A stretch of 64,000 bases of DNA, taken from Akebia trifoliata. Its lineage: Eukaryota; Streptophyta; Magnoliopsida; Ranunculales; Lardizabalaceae. Below the pieces are notes generated by a model. The model had not been told where the DNA came from. It was given only the letters and a program-made list of their open reading frames with translations, and searched no databases. Below are positions 12,492 through 22,790 of the stretch, piece after piece. Both the position numbers and the translations under genes were made by a program. Every line of letters begins with the position of its first letter. Within the stretch, counting starts at the first letter, position 1. The DNA is taken from the NCBI GenBank assembly GCA_017979445.1, contig CM030711.1, forward strand, positions 16,198,922 to 16,262,921, in the 5' to 3' direction.

Positions 12492-12810
12492 TGTTAGTAG
12501 GATAGGCAGCAAACTTACCATAAATTGTTGTACATTTATTTAGGAAACAAATGTGTCAAACTTACCATAAAATGTGGTATAGTTATTTAGGAAACAGATC
12601 TGTGAATAGCTTTCCTGAATTAGGAGATTTGTAATTAGGATGCATATAATGTTGTATAGTTATTTAGGAAACAGATCTGTAAATATCTTTCCTAAATTAG
12701 GAGATGCTGCAATTAGGATGCTTAATGTTAGGAGATGCTGTAATTAGGAGAAAAAGACTTCTATATAAGAAGAGGACCACTCAATTGAGGGTCATTGAGC
12801 AAATCTGACA
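12492..12810 (+). repeat. Copia B 5' LTR
   Basis: This LTR matches 16994-17312 at a constant offset of 4502 bp with no difference seen. Its U3 contains a tandem duplication: TAGTTATTTAGGAAACAGAT occurs near 12580 and again near 12658, with a third, diverged GTACATTTATTTAGGAAACA copy upstream near 12530. The half-repeat GGAGATGCTG also occurs twice (about 12701 and 12731). Such U3 repeats are enhancer-like in other plant copia elements; here that is inference. Confidence 0.96.
12762..12768 (+). promoter_or_regulatory. Likely TATA box of Copia B 5' LTR
   Basis: TATATAA lies 43 bp before the LTR end and 23 bp after the second GGAGATGCTG repeat. This is the usual position for an LTR promoter, with transcription expected to start about 25-35 bp downstream. 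The same motif is present in the 3' LTR near 17264. Confidence 0.6.
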
Positions 12811-12822
12811 TGGTATCAGAGC
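12811..12822 (+). other. Copia B primer binding site (initiator tRNA-Met)
   Basis: TGGTATCAGAGC directly follows the 5' LTR and is the standard complement of the 3' end of plant initiator tRNA-Met used by copia elements to prime minus-strand DNA. Confidence 0.93.
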
Positions 12823-12951
12823 CACACTCTGAATCAACCTTGTCTTTGGTCCAATTTTTGTGGTTCTAGGCTCTGGTTTTCTGGTTTCTTGGGTGCGGGT
12901 TCTGGTTTGCAGTTTTCGTTTTCTTTTGGTGAATTTTGAGAGATTCTAGTT

Positions 12952-15900
12952 ATGGCTAACAACTCCAACTCAGAAGTCTTTCAAACTCGGTTTACCGGGA
13001 AGAATTATGCTGCCTGGGAGTTTCAGTTTCAACTTTTTGTCATGGGAAAGGAGTTGTGGGGTCATGTTGATGGGAGTGATCCAGCACCTACCGATCCTAC
13101 GAAGTTGGTTCAATGGAAGGTGAAAGATGCTCGCGTGATGACTTGGATTCTTGGGTCTGTAGATCCACTGCTTGTACTCAATTTAAGGCCTCACAAGACG
13201 GCTAAATCGATGTGGGAGTACTTGAAAAAGGTCTATCATCAAGATAATTCCGCCCGACGATTTCAGTTGGAAACTGATCTTGCTGTCTATTCCCAAGGTA
13301 CACTCTCTATTCAGGAATATTTTTGTGGTTTTCAGAATCTTTGGGCTGAGTTTTCCGACATTGTGTATGCCAACGTGTCGGCCGAGTCTCTATCTGCTGT
13401 TCAAGCAGTCCATGAAGCTAGCAAAAGAGATCAGTTTTTAATGAAACTAAGGCCAGAATTCGAGTCTATTCGCTCCAACCTGATGCACAGGAATCCTTCA
13501 CCATCTCTTGACGTGTGTTTTGGAGCACTTCTTCGAGAGGAACAACGTCTTCTTACTCAATCTTCGCTTCCGCAAGAGAATGCTGTTGCATACGCTGCTC
13601 AAGGCAAAGGGAGGAGTCGAGACATGCGTATGGTTCAATGCTACAGTTGCAAAGATTATGGGCATATTGCTGCCCATTGTGCTAAAAAGTTCTGCAGCTA
13701 CTGTAAACAGAAGGGACACATCATCAAAGAATGCTCAACACGTCCTCAAAACCGACCCGTGAATGCTTATCATGCTACTGCTACTAGCCACACTTCAGAT
13801 GGGGTAACCAGCACTCGAAATCTCGCTCCAGTATCAGCTTCCACTACTGCTACACCTGCCCTTACACCAGAAATGGTGCACCAAATGATTGTCTCAGCAT
13901 TTTCCGCTTTAGGGCTGCAAGGTAAGGGTACTATACCCTCTCAATCTTGGCTTGTTGATTCCGCTGCATCCAATCACATGACCAGTTCTCCCGATATGCT
14001 TAGCAATGTTCGTAAGTACACTGGTTCTTCTAATATTCAAGTTGCTAATGGCCATCTTTTACCGATTACTGGGGTTGGTGATATCGCACCATCACTTACT
14101 AATATTTTTGTATCACCTGGGCTTTCTACAAGTCTTATTTCGGTTGGACAATTAGTGGATGATAATTATAATGTTCAATTTTCTCGTGATGGTTGTCATG
14201 TGCAGGATCCGGTGTCAGGGAGGACAATAGCGAAGGGGCCTAAAGTTGGGAGATTGTTTCCATTATACTTTTCCACTCCTAGTATCATTTCTTTGGCTTG
14301 TACTACTGTCTCCAATAATTGTGAAGTATGGCACAAACGCTTAGGCCATCCAAATAATGTTGTTTTATCTCATTTGCTGAATTCTGGTTCTTTAAAAAAA
14401 AGAGATTCTTTTTTGCCTCATGATTTGTCATTTGATTGTTCTACGTGTAAAATCGGAAAAAGTAAGATTCTTCCCTTTCCTTCTTTCGGGAGTAGGGCAA
14501 AAAATTGCTTTGACCTTATTCATAGTGATGTATGGGGCATTACTCCTGTCATTTCTCATGCTCATTATAAATATTTTGTGACATTCATAGATGACCATAG
14601 TCGATATACTTGGGTATATTTTCTACGCTATAAGTCTGAAGTCTTTACTGTTTTCAAATTGTTTCTAGCATATGTTGAGAATCAATTTACCACTAGCATT
14701 AAGACTTTACGATCTGATTCTGGTGGAGAATATATGTCTCATGAATTTCTTGAGTTTCTTCGTCACAAAGGAATTGTTTCTCACCGCTCGTGTCCTTATA
14801 CACCTCAACAAAATGGCGTGGCTGAGCGCAAAAATCGACATTTGTTAGATGTTGCCAGAACCTTGTTACTTGCATCTTATGTTCCTCCTAAATTTTGGGT
14901 TGAAGCTTTAGCTACAGCAATATATTTGATTAATAGGTTGCCTTCTAAAGTGTTAAATTTCGACTCTCCATACTATCGTTTGCATAAACAACACCCTAGC
15001 TTTCTTGACTTACACACGTTTGGATGTGTCTGTTTTGTGCATCTACCTCCGCATCAACGTCACAAACTCTCTGCGCAATCTGTGAAATGTGCCTTTATGG
15101 GATATAACTTATCTCAAAAAGGATTTGTGTGCTATGATGCTTCTTCTAATAAATTTCATATATCTCGTAATGTCGTTTTCTTTGAGCATCAATGTTTCTT
15201 TCCTAGTTCTATTACATCGTCTCCTGCAGTTTCTGTTCTTCCTCACTTTGATGATTTGATGTGCCCTCCTGAACGCTTCAAGCCTGGTTTTGTTTATGAA
15301 CGCCGTCGACCAACTTTACCCCTTCCTGAGTCTGATCTGCCACTTGATCCCGTTTTGCATCCTCCTCGACGATCTAGCCGTGCTACTCATCAACCGGATA
15401 GGTATGGATTCCCTCATACCTCCTTCACGGCTACCTTATCAACTGTATCAATTCCTAATTCCTACTCACAAGCTAATAAACATGAGTGTTGGAGAAAGGC
15501 GATGCAGGAAGAACTTGAAGCTCTTCAAGAAAATCAGACTTGGGACATGATCCCTTGTCCTTCTCATATCAAGCTAATTGGATGTAAGTGGGTTTTTTCT
15601 GTGAAACTTCGGCCTGATGGGTCGGTGGACTGTTATAAGGCTCGTTTGGTTGCCCTTGGAAACCGCCAGGAGTATGGGGTTGACTATGAGGAGACCTTTG
15701 CTCCTGTAGCTAAAATGACCACTGTGCGTACCATTATTGCCATTGCAGCCTCTCAGGGATGGTCCCTTTGCCAGATGGATGTGAAGAACGCATTTCTTCA
15801 CGGTGATTTACAGGAAGATGTTTACATGGCACCTCCTCCTGGCCTCTGCTCGTCGTCGACGTCGAATGTGTGTAAGCTGAAACGCTCTCTGTATGGTTTG

Positions 15901-16986
15901 AAACAGGCTCCTCGAGCCTGGTTTGATAAGTTCCGGGCTACCTTACTTCGGTTTTCTTTCATCCAAAGCCAATATGATTCATCGTTGTTTCTTCGTACGA
16001 CCTCTGTTGGTATTGTTCTTCTTCTGGTTTACGTTGACGACATCGTCATCACTGGGACTGATTCTGCTCTTATTGATCAGCTCAAACAGCATCTTCACGA
16101 TTCCTTCCATATGAAAGATCTTGGTCCTCTCCGGTATTTCCTTGGTTTGGAAGTTCAGTCCAATTCATCTGGGATTTTCCTACATCAGCATAAATACACG
16201 GAGTACTTGATTTCCTTGTCTGGTTTGCAGGATTCCTCTTCAGTGGATACCCCTTTGGAAGTGAATGTCAAGTATCGACGTGAGGAGGGCGATCTTCTTC
16301 CTGATCCCACAGTGTTTCGACAATTAGTTGGTAGTCTCAATTATCTTACTATTACACGACCTGACATCTCCTTTGCTGTCCAGCAAGTCAGTCAATTTAT
16401 GCAATCTCCTCGCCACCTTCATCTTGCCGCGGTCCGCCGAATTATTCGATATCTCCGGGGTTCCTCTCACCGTGGCTTGTTCTTCTTTACTGGTACTCCT
16501 CTACGCCTTATGGCTTTTAGTGATGCTGACTGGGCAGGATGTCCTGATACTCGTCGGTCTGTCACAGGGTGGTGTATGTTTCTTGGTGATTCACTTATCT
16601 CTTGGAAGAGTAAGAAACAGGATCGTGTTTCCAAATCTTCGACTGAGTTAGAGTATCGTGCCATGTCGGCAGCCTGCTCAGAGATTGTGTGGCTCCGTGG
16701 CTTACTTGCTGAGATAGGTTTTCCTCAGTCTACTCCTACTCCTCTTCATGCTGATAATACGAGTGCTATTCAGATCGCTACAAATCCCGTCTATCACGAG
16801 CGTACCAAACATATCGAGGTGGACTGCCATTCTATTCGGGAAGCTATTGATACTCGGGTTATCTCTCTTCCACATGTTTCAAGCGACCTTCAGATAGCAG
16901 ATGTCTTCACCAAAGCTATGACACGACTACGTCATCAGTTTCTTGTTGGCAAATTGATGCTTCTTGATCGACCAGCATCAATTTGA
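12952..16986 (+). CDS. Copia B gag-pol polyprotein, intact 1344 aa
   Basis: This is the complete Ty1/copia polyprotein in one frame, starting 130 bp after the primer binding site and ending at the polypurine tract. Domains in order: gag (about 1-220, with WEFQFQLFVMGKELW near the N-terminus); two tandem zinc knuckles CYSCKDYGHIAAHC and CSYCKQKGHIIKEC (about 230-262); aspartic protease at D336 in the motif VDSAASNHM; the zinc-binding GAG-pre-integrase (H461 onward, ending in CSTCKIGKS); integrase core with D526, D589 and E625 (35 residues between the last two); reverse transcriptase with MDVKNAFLHGDL and YVDD (Y1027-D1030); and RNase H with DNTSAIQIA (D1268). The protease has Ala where most copia proteases have Gly in the D-S-G triad. 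No stop or frameshift is present. It would make virus-like particles and copy and integrate the element. Confidence 0.96.
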   Translation: MANNSNSEVFQTRFTGKNYAAWEFQFQLFVMGKELWGHVDGSDPAPTDPTKLVQWKVKDARVMTWILGSVDPLLVLNLRPHKTAKSMWEYLKKVYHQDNSARRFQLETDLAVYSQGTLSIQEYFCGFQNLWAEFSDIVYANVSAESLSAVQAVHEASKRDQFLMKLRPEFESIRSNLMHRNPSPSLDVCFGALLREEQRLLTQSSLPQENAVAYAAQGKGRSRDMRMVQCYSCKDYGHIAAHCAKKFCSYCKQKGHIIKECSTRPQNRPVNAYHATATSHTSDGVTSTRNLAPVSASTTATPALTPEMVHQMIVSAFSALGLQGKGTIPSQSWLVDSAASNHMTSSPDMLSNVRKYTGSSNIQVANGHLLPITGVGDIAPSLTNIFVSPGLSTSLISVGQLVDDNYNVQFSRDGCHVQDPVSGRTIAKGPKVGRLFPLYFSTPSIISLACTTVSNNCEVWHKRLGHPNNVVLSHLLNSGSLKKRDSFLPHDLSFDCSTCKIGKSKILPFPSFGSRAKNCFDLIHSDVWGITPVISHAHYKYFVTFIDDHSRYTWVYFLRYKSEVFTVFKLFLAYVENQFTTSIKTLRSDSGGEYMSHEFLEFLRHKGIVSHRSCPYTPQQNGVAERKNRHLLDVARTLLLASYVPPKFWVEALATAIYLINRLPSKVLNFDSPYYRLHKQHPSFLDLHTFGCVCFVHLPPHQRHKLSAQSVKCAFMGYNLSQKGFVCYDASSNKFHISRNVVFFEHQCFFPSSITSSPAVSVLPHFDDLMCPPERFKPGFVYERRRPTLPLPESDLPLDPVLHPPRRSSRATHQPDRYGFPHTSFTATLSTVSIPNSYSQANKHECWRKAMQEELEALQENQTWDMIPCPSHIKLIGCKWVFSVKLRPDGSVDCYKARLVALGNRQEYGVDYEETFAPVAKMTTVRTIIAIAASQGWSLCQMDVKNAFLHGDLQEDVYMAPPPGLCSSSTSNVCKLKRSLYGLKQAPRAWFDKFRATLLRFSFIQSQYDSSLFLRTTSVGIVLLLVYVDDIVITGTDSALIDQLKQHLHDSFHMKDLGPLRYFLGLEVQSNSSGIFLHQHKYTEYLISLSGLQDSSSVDTPLEVNVKYRREEGDLLPDPTVFRQLVGSLNYLTITRPDISFAVQQVSQFMQSPRHLHLAAVRRIIRYLRGSSHRGLFFFTGTPLRLMAFSDADWAGCPDTRRSVTGWCMFLGDSLISWKSKKQDRVSKSSTELEYRAMSAACSEIVWLRGLLAEIGFPQSTPTPLHADNTSAIQIATNPVYHERTKHIEVDCHSIREAIDTRVISLPHVSSDLQIADVFTKAMTRLRHQFLVGKLMLLDRPASI

Positions 16987-16993
16987 GGGGGGA
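16982..16993 (+). other. Copia B polypurine tract
   Basis: TTTGAGGGGGGA overlaps the stop codon of the polyprotein and abuts the 3' LTR. It is the expected plus-strand priming site. Confidence 0.9.
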
Positions 16994-17312
16994 TGTTAGT
17001 AGGATAGGCAGCAAACTTACCATAAATTGTTGTACATTTATTTAGGAAACAAATGTGTCAAACTTACCATAAAATGTGGTATAGTTATTTAGGAAACAGA
17101 TCTGTGAATAGCTTTCCTGAATTAGGAGATTTGTAATTAGGATGCATATAATGTTGTATAGTTATTTAGGAAACAGATCTGTAAATATCTTTCCTAAATT
17201 AGGAGATGCTGCAATTAGGATGCTTAATGTTAGGAGATGCTGTAATTAGGAGAAAAAGACTTCTATATAAGAAGAGGACCACTCAATTGAGGGTCATTGA
17301 GCAAATCTGACA
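16994..17312 (+). repeat. Copia B 3' LTR
   Basis: This LTR is identical by eye to 12492-12810 and is followed by the second copy of the target duplication ATAAC. Confidence 0.96.
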
Positions 17313-18311
17313 ATAACAACCGGAAAACCTACTTCGATGGTTGGAATTTCAAGTTATACAGGGGATTCTCACAAGGCAGCGAAGACACCGGTAGGCTTAA
17401 GGCAGAAGAACAGAGGAGAGAGGCATTTTGAACATCATCTAGTTGTCGTGACTAGAATATGGGAAAGATTGCGTTATGATCTCCGGCACTACTCAATCAG
17501 GTCGATAGCAGTTGATACCCCAAATGGTAAATGGGATGAGCATAGGATCGAGGATACTTTTATGGTGAAAGTCCTTACTGGCCCATTCTCCAGTCCTCAG
17601 GTATTTCTGTCGGGTCTTGGTGAGTTCTCTCATTCTAGGGGTCAAATTTATTCAGCGTTATCGTCAGTATTTTTATCTTCAGATATATCGTTGTTTGGTC
17701 CTCGTGTTGTTTTTTCTGAGTACAGGTCTCGCTTTCCTTCAGCATATGTTGATTCCCTTCTATCCTCTAAACTTGTCCGAGAGAGGGAAGGTAGAAAGGA
17801 GAACAGGAAAGATGACAGTCAGTTAGCTCTGGCATCATTAGTCTCTACTTAGATAACAAGAAAGGGGATAAGTGCTAATCATACAGAGGTGTACAGCGAT
17901 GGAATTTGGGATGTAAGAGACACGAGTGAGCCGAGTAAGGAATCTCGAGAGGCAGGGGTAGCCAGGATAGAATTGGAGATGATGGAATGGTTAGTAAGTG
18001 AAGCGTTGAATTTGGCAAGAGATTTTGGCTTAGTTCCAGAGGTGGAGGATAGGGAATCCTCTCTAATTTTGAGAGTGGCTATAGGGGATTTGAGAGACAG
18101 AGCTATTCTAGAAGAGGACTGTAAGCGCATCAATCAAGAGTTAGGAATTGAGGATGGTAATGAGCAAGAGGACCACGAGTACAGTCAGGAAATACGCAGT
18201 TTTAGGGATGGCGAGAATAATGAGTTGGTGGTGGTTGCCCCGTTGGAGATGACAAAGAGTTTAATCAAAATTAGAGCAGAAAAGGATGTGAATAGGATGG
18301 TGAAGAGGTAG
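17313..18311 (+). pseudogene. LINE C ORF1, second part
   Basis: This continues LINE C ORF1 after the Copia B insertion, in the phase expected from the insertion length. Two open stretches (to 17852, and 17889-18311) share one frame and are separated by an in-frame TAG at 17850-17852. The sequence is charged and shows no recognised domain; a Glu-rich stretch precedes the C-terminus. ORF1 ends with TAG at 18309-18311, ten bases before the ORF2 start codon, which is the compact dicistronic arrangement of L1 elements. Confidence 0.82.
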
Positions 18312-18321
18312 GAGTTTCGGT

Positions 18322-21300
18322 TTGTGGTGGGTCTTTTATAGGTGCCCAATGTCGCTCAAAGTTTTGTCTTGGAATGTTAGGGGGTTAGGAGATAGGAGAA
18401 AAAGGGCTGCAATGAAAGCTTTTATCAGGAGCATCAATCCTCTCATTGTCACGCTCCAAGAATCGAAATTAGCCAGTTGCAATGATAAGATCATTCAGGA
18501 AATTTGGGGGAGAAACATTGAATGGATAACCCTTCCTGCAATAGGTTCGGCCGGCGGTATTCTTATGATGTGGAATAAAGATCGGATTCAAGTGACAGAT
18601 AATTTAGTAGGGGCTTTCTCGATTTCTATTTCTTGCAGGAAACGAGATGAAGATTTTCAATGGGTGTTTTCAGGAATTTACGGTCCAACCATCAATAGGG
18701 AGAGAACACATTTTTGGGAGGAACTCGAAGATGTAGCGGGTTACTGGGAGCAACCCTGGGTCTTAGGAGGGGATTTTAATGTTACCAGATTTACTTATGA
18801 GAAGAATAGGAGTTCGAACGTAACTCAGAGGATGAGAAAATTCAACGAATTTATAGGAAGACATAACTTGATGGATTTCCCTCTTCTCGGTAGACGTTTC
18901 ACCTGGTCTAATAACCAAGATAATTCTAGGATGTCCAGATTAGACAGGTTTTTGGTGGATAATGAGTGGGAGGAGAAGTTTCATAATGTGATTCAATCTG
19001 CTAGCCCTAGCCCGGTTTCGGATCATACTCCCATTTTGTTGGAAGCAGGTCATACTAGACAACATCCGCTCCCTTTTAGATTTGAGAACATGTGGTTGGT
19101 TCAACCAAACTTCTTAGACCTCATTAGGAATTGGTGGAATGAGTGCCCTTCTTCAGGTAATCCAGGTTTTGTGTTTAAGAAGAAGCTCAAATTCCTCAAA
19201 GAGAAGTTGAAAATTTGGAACAAGGAGGTGCTCGGGAGTATTGATGAGAAAAAAAAGGAGATTTTGTTAGACATTGAAACTTTAGATAAGAAAGAGGAAG
19301 AAGGAGAGCTGAGGTTAGAGGATAGAAGCAAGAGAATGGAACTGAAGTTGGAATTCCAAAAAGTGGCTTTTATAGAAGAGATAAGTTGGAAACAAAAGTC
19401 CAGGGTCAAATGGTTGAAAGAAGGGGATAATAATACTAAATTTTTTCACAAAGTTGCTAATTTCCATAGGAGAAGTAACCGGCTTGATAATCTTAACATC
19501 AATGATGTCATGAGGGTAGGAGAGGAGGAAGTTAGGGAGGGGGTGGTGTGCTTTTATAAGGATTTGTATAAGGAGAAGGAACCCCTAAGACCTCGGCCGG
19601 ATAATTTAGAGTTTAAGTCCTTGAATCAGCAGGAGAGGGTGTGGTTGGAAAGTCCAATAGGGGAGGAGGAGGTTAAAGCGGTTCTCTTTTCGATGAGTGG
19701 GGATAAGGCGCCCGGTCCAGATGGTTTTAACATGGAATTTTACAAACACTGCTGGGAGGTCGTCGCGAGAGATTTTATGGAGATCGTTAAGGAGTTGCAA
19801 GATAAGAGGTGTTTGGAGTATAGCCTTAATAGCACTTTTGTGGCTTTGATTCCTAAGAAAGTCGAGGCGGATAGGATAGAAGATTTTAGACCGATTAGTT
19901 TGGTTAGTTCGGTGTACAAGATTATATCCAAAGTGCTGGCTAATCGGTTGAAAAGAGTTCTTCCTAATCTCATAGGCGATGAGCAAGGGGCTTTCATTAA
20001 AGGTAGACAAATTTTAGATGGTGTTTTGATTGCTAATGAGTGCCTTGACTCTAGGATCAAGAAGAAGGAGAAAGGAATGATAGGGAAGATTGACTTACAA
20101 AAAGCTTATGACCATGTAAGTTGGGATTTTTTGGAGTACATGATGAGGAGGATGGGTTTTGGAGAGAAGTGGATCAGTTGGATTATGAAATGTGTCACAA
20201 CAGTATCTTATTCAATTTTAGTCAATGGGAGTCCAGCAGGTTTTTTTAGGGGATCACGAGGGTTGAGGCAAGGGGACCCTTTATCTCCATTCTTGTTTCT
20301 TATTATTGCTGAAGCTTTGGGCAGACTGTTTACAAGAGCGGTTGATTTAGGCAAGCTCTCGGGGTTTAAAGTGAAAGATGGACCTTTGATTTCTCACTTA
20401 CAATTTGCGGACGACACATTAGTTTTTTTGGAGCATTCGAGGGATCAGGTGAGGGTGCTTCGTGTTTTATTATGCTGTTTTGAGGCAATGTCAGATCTTC
20501 ATATTAATCTGCAGAAGAGCAAGCTTTTTGGGGTAGGAGAGGTGGTCGATATTCATTTGTTGGCTACTATACTGGGTTGTGGGTATGATACCTTGCCCAC
20601 GTCATATTTGGGTTTACCGTTGGGAGCACCATATAATAGTATCAATATTTGGGAGGGTGTGATGGAGAGGATGGAAAAAAGGTTGAGTAGGTGGAAGGCC
20701 AATTATTTGTCGAAAGGAGGAAAGGTCACGTTGATCAAAAGCACTTTAACGACTATCCCAGTTTATGTCCTATCGTTGTTCACGCTTCCAAGGTCTGTTG
20801 AGATCAGAATGGAAAGACTTATGAAGGATTTTTTATGGAATGATAGGAAAGACAGGAGAAAGTATCATCTAGTTAGATGGAAAGTGATCTGCACACCTAA
20901 GAGAAATGGGGGGCTGGGCATTAGGAGGCTTAGATTAACCAATAGAGTTCTGTTAGGTAAATGGTTTTGGAGATTTGGCGAAGAAAGGAGGAGTTTGTGG
21001 AGGAAGGTGATTAAGGCTAAGTATGGGGAAAGGAGGTTAGGTTGGTTTAGTGGAGAGGCTAAAGACCCGTATGGGTGTAGTGTGTGGAAAGGGGTTCTTA
21101 AAGGGATAAAAGATTTCGAGATGGGGATTAGATTCAAAGCGGGTGTGGGAGATTGAGTTAGATTTTGGGAGGATAGTTGGTGTGGCACATCGTCTCTAGC
21201 AAACCAATTCCCGTCCTTGTACACTTGTTCTGCAAAGAAGAATTGCTCTATTCAGCAGTGTTTGGTTGGCAACGAGTCGGACCCTACTTGGAATCTGGGG

Positions 21301-21993
21301 TTTAGAAGAAATTTTAATGATTGGGAGTTAACTGAGGTGACATTTCTCCTAGATCTCTTGCATGTGGTTCAACTCAATGACAGTGAACAGGATAAGTGGG
21401 AATGGACAAGAGCGAAGGATTTGAGATTCTCTGTCAAGTCTTTCTATGAGTGGTTCACTTGCGACGAAGAGAGATCCCCAGTGATAGTTAATGGTTGGTC
21501 TAGGTTAGTTCCCTCTAAAGTAGTTTTCTTTGTTTGGTTGGCTTCTCTTGGTAAGATTCTTACTTTGGACAATTTGATTGTGCGTGGTTGGATCACTCCA
21601 AATTGTTGTCCCCTTTGCATGTGTGATGGGGAATCTATCAATCATTTATTAATCCATTGCTCTTTTTCCTATCATATTTGGTCGATTTTCATTGATCTGT
21701 TCCATCTTAATTGGGTCCCTCCTTGTAAGTTCTCTTCGTTGTTAAAAGAGTGGACTTGTAACGCCTTCCACACCAGAAAAAGGATCCTTTGGGCTATGCT
21801 TCCCGCTGCTATTGCTTGGGGGATTTGGACCGAGAGAAATAACAGAGTGTTCAATAATAAGACTAATTCTCCTCATGCAAGTTTTTTGGAGATCTTGGGG
21901 TTGTTATACCTTTGGTCAAAGCAGAAGATAAAGTTCTCGGGGATAACTTTTGATGATTTTGTTTTTAGATGGCATTCCTTATGTAATTATTGA
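18322..21993 (+). pseudogene. LINE C ORF2 (endonuclease-RT-zf-RVT), one premature stop
   Basis: This ORF2 is nearly complete. An APE-type endonuclease comes first (LSWNVRGLGD at about 13-22, then the LQESK, GGDFNVT and SDHTPI blocks within the first 240 residues). An RT domain follows (APGPDGFN, RPISLVSSVYKI, QGDPLSPFLFLI, and FADD with the aspartates at 697-698). The C-terminal zinc-binding zf-RVT domain reads CCPLCMCDGES...HCSF (about 21600-21665). The frame is interrupted once, by TGA at 21154-21156 after residue 944. The same frame then continues to the stop at 21991-21993. The family normally has Arg here (GDRVRFW-like), so a CGA to TGA change is the simplest cause. The protein would copy LINE RNA by target-primed reverse transcription. 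As it stands the C-terminal part is lost. Confidence 0.93.
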
Positions 21994-22092
21994 TGTGGTT
22001 CTTTCTTTTTGTTTTTTAGAGGCTTCCTCGGCCTCCTTGTCTCTTGTTTTCTTTCTTTGATCAATATATTATACTCTTCAAAAAAAAAAAAA
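21994..22092 (+). mobile_element. LINE C 3' UTR and poly(A) tail
   Basis: This short 3' UTR ends in an A-run at about 22080-22092. It abuts sequence of LINE B on the opposite strand. The tail and the far 5' junction at about 10743 bound a LINE C of roughly 11.3 kb including Copia B, or about 6.5 kb without it. I found no convincing target duplication. Confidence 0.8.
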
Positions 22093-22790
22093 GTCCTCGA
22101 TCACTTTAAGAATCCCCTTCCACACACTGCATCTATACGAGCCTTTAACCTCACCGCTATACCAACCTAACCTCTTCACCCCGTACTTAGCCATAATGAC
22201 CCTCCTCCACAGACTATCCCTCTCCTTGCCGAACGTCCAAAGTCATTTCCCTAAAAACGTTTTATTAACCTTAGACCCCTAATCCCCAGTCCTTCATTCT
22301 TCTTAGGCATGCAAATCAACTTCCATCTTACTAAGTAGTACTTCCTCCTACCATTTTTATCATTCTACAAAAAATTTCTCATAAGCTTTTCCAATCTGAT
22401 TTTTACGAACTTAGGAAGTGAGAATAGGGAGAGGAAGTATACCGGGATACTTGTCAAGGTGCTTTTGATCAAAGTTACTTTCCCTCCTTTTGATAAATAT
22501 TTGGCCTTTCACGTGCTCAACCTTTTCTCCAATCTCTCAATCAAACCTTCCCAAATTATATTACTATTGTAGGGTGCTCCCAACGGTAAACTCAAATATG
22601 AGGTGGGTAAAGTATCATACCCATAACCCAAAGTTGCGGCCATCAAATGAATATCATTCACATCTCTAACCCCAAAAAGTTTACTCTTCTACAAGTTTAT
22701 ATGTAATCCTGAAATAACCTCAAAATAATACAATAAGACACGCAACACTCTCACCTGATCCCTCGAATGGTCCAAAAAAATATCTTTTTG
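22093..22790 (-). pseudogene. LINE B, 5' part: ORF2 reverse transcriptase segment
   Basis: This minus-strand LINE RT sequence is equivalent to about 20425-21115 of LINE C. It reads FLDHSRDQVRVLRVLL at its 5' end and SVWKGILKVIEDF next to LINE C. The end of this piece and the start of the piece at 10742 adjoin in LINE coordinates, which shows they were one element before LINE C inserted. It begins abruptly at about 22790, so LINE B was 5'-truncated. Stops and frameshifts are frequent. Confidence 0.87.

Larger units (their letters stand above)
12492..17312 (+). mobile_element. Copia B: intact, young Ty1/copia retrotransposon
   Basis: This complete 4821-bp element has 319-bp LTRs (12492-12810 and 16994-17312) that I could not tell apart base by base. 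They begin TGTTAG and end TGACA. The target duplication ATAAC lies at 12487-12491 and 17313-17317. The primer binding site TGGTATCAGAGC (initiator tRNA-Met) starts at 12811, and a polypurine tract TTTGAGGGGGGA lies at 16982-16993. A single uninterrupted 1344-codon gag-pol frame fills the interior. Identical LTRs imply a very recent insertion, younger than LINE C in which it sits. It has all the parts expected of an autonomous copy. Confidence 0.97.

Noticed and set aside
10999..12543. Independent 514-codon host gene
   Set aside because: It is the DUF4283 ORF1 of LINE C, preceded in frame by coding sequence beyond a TAG, and its last codons are Copia B LTR sequence.
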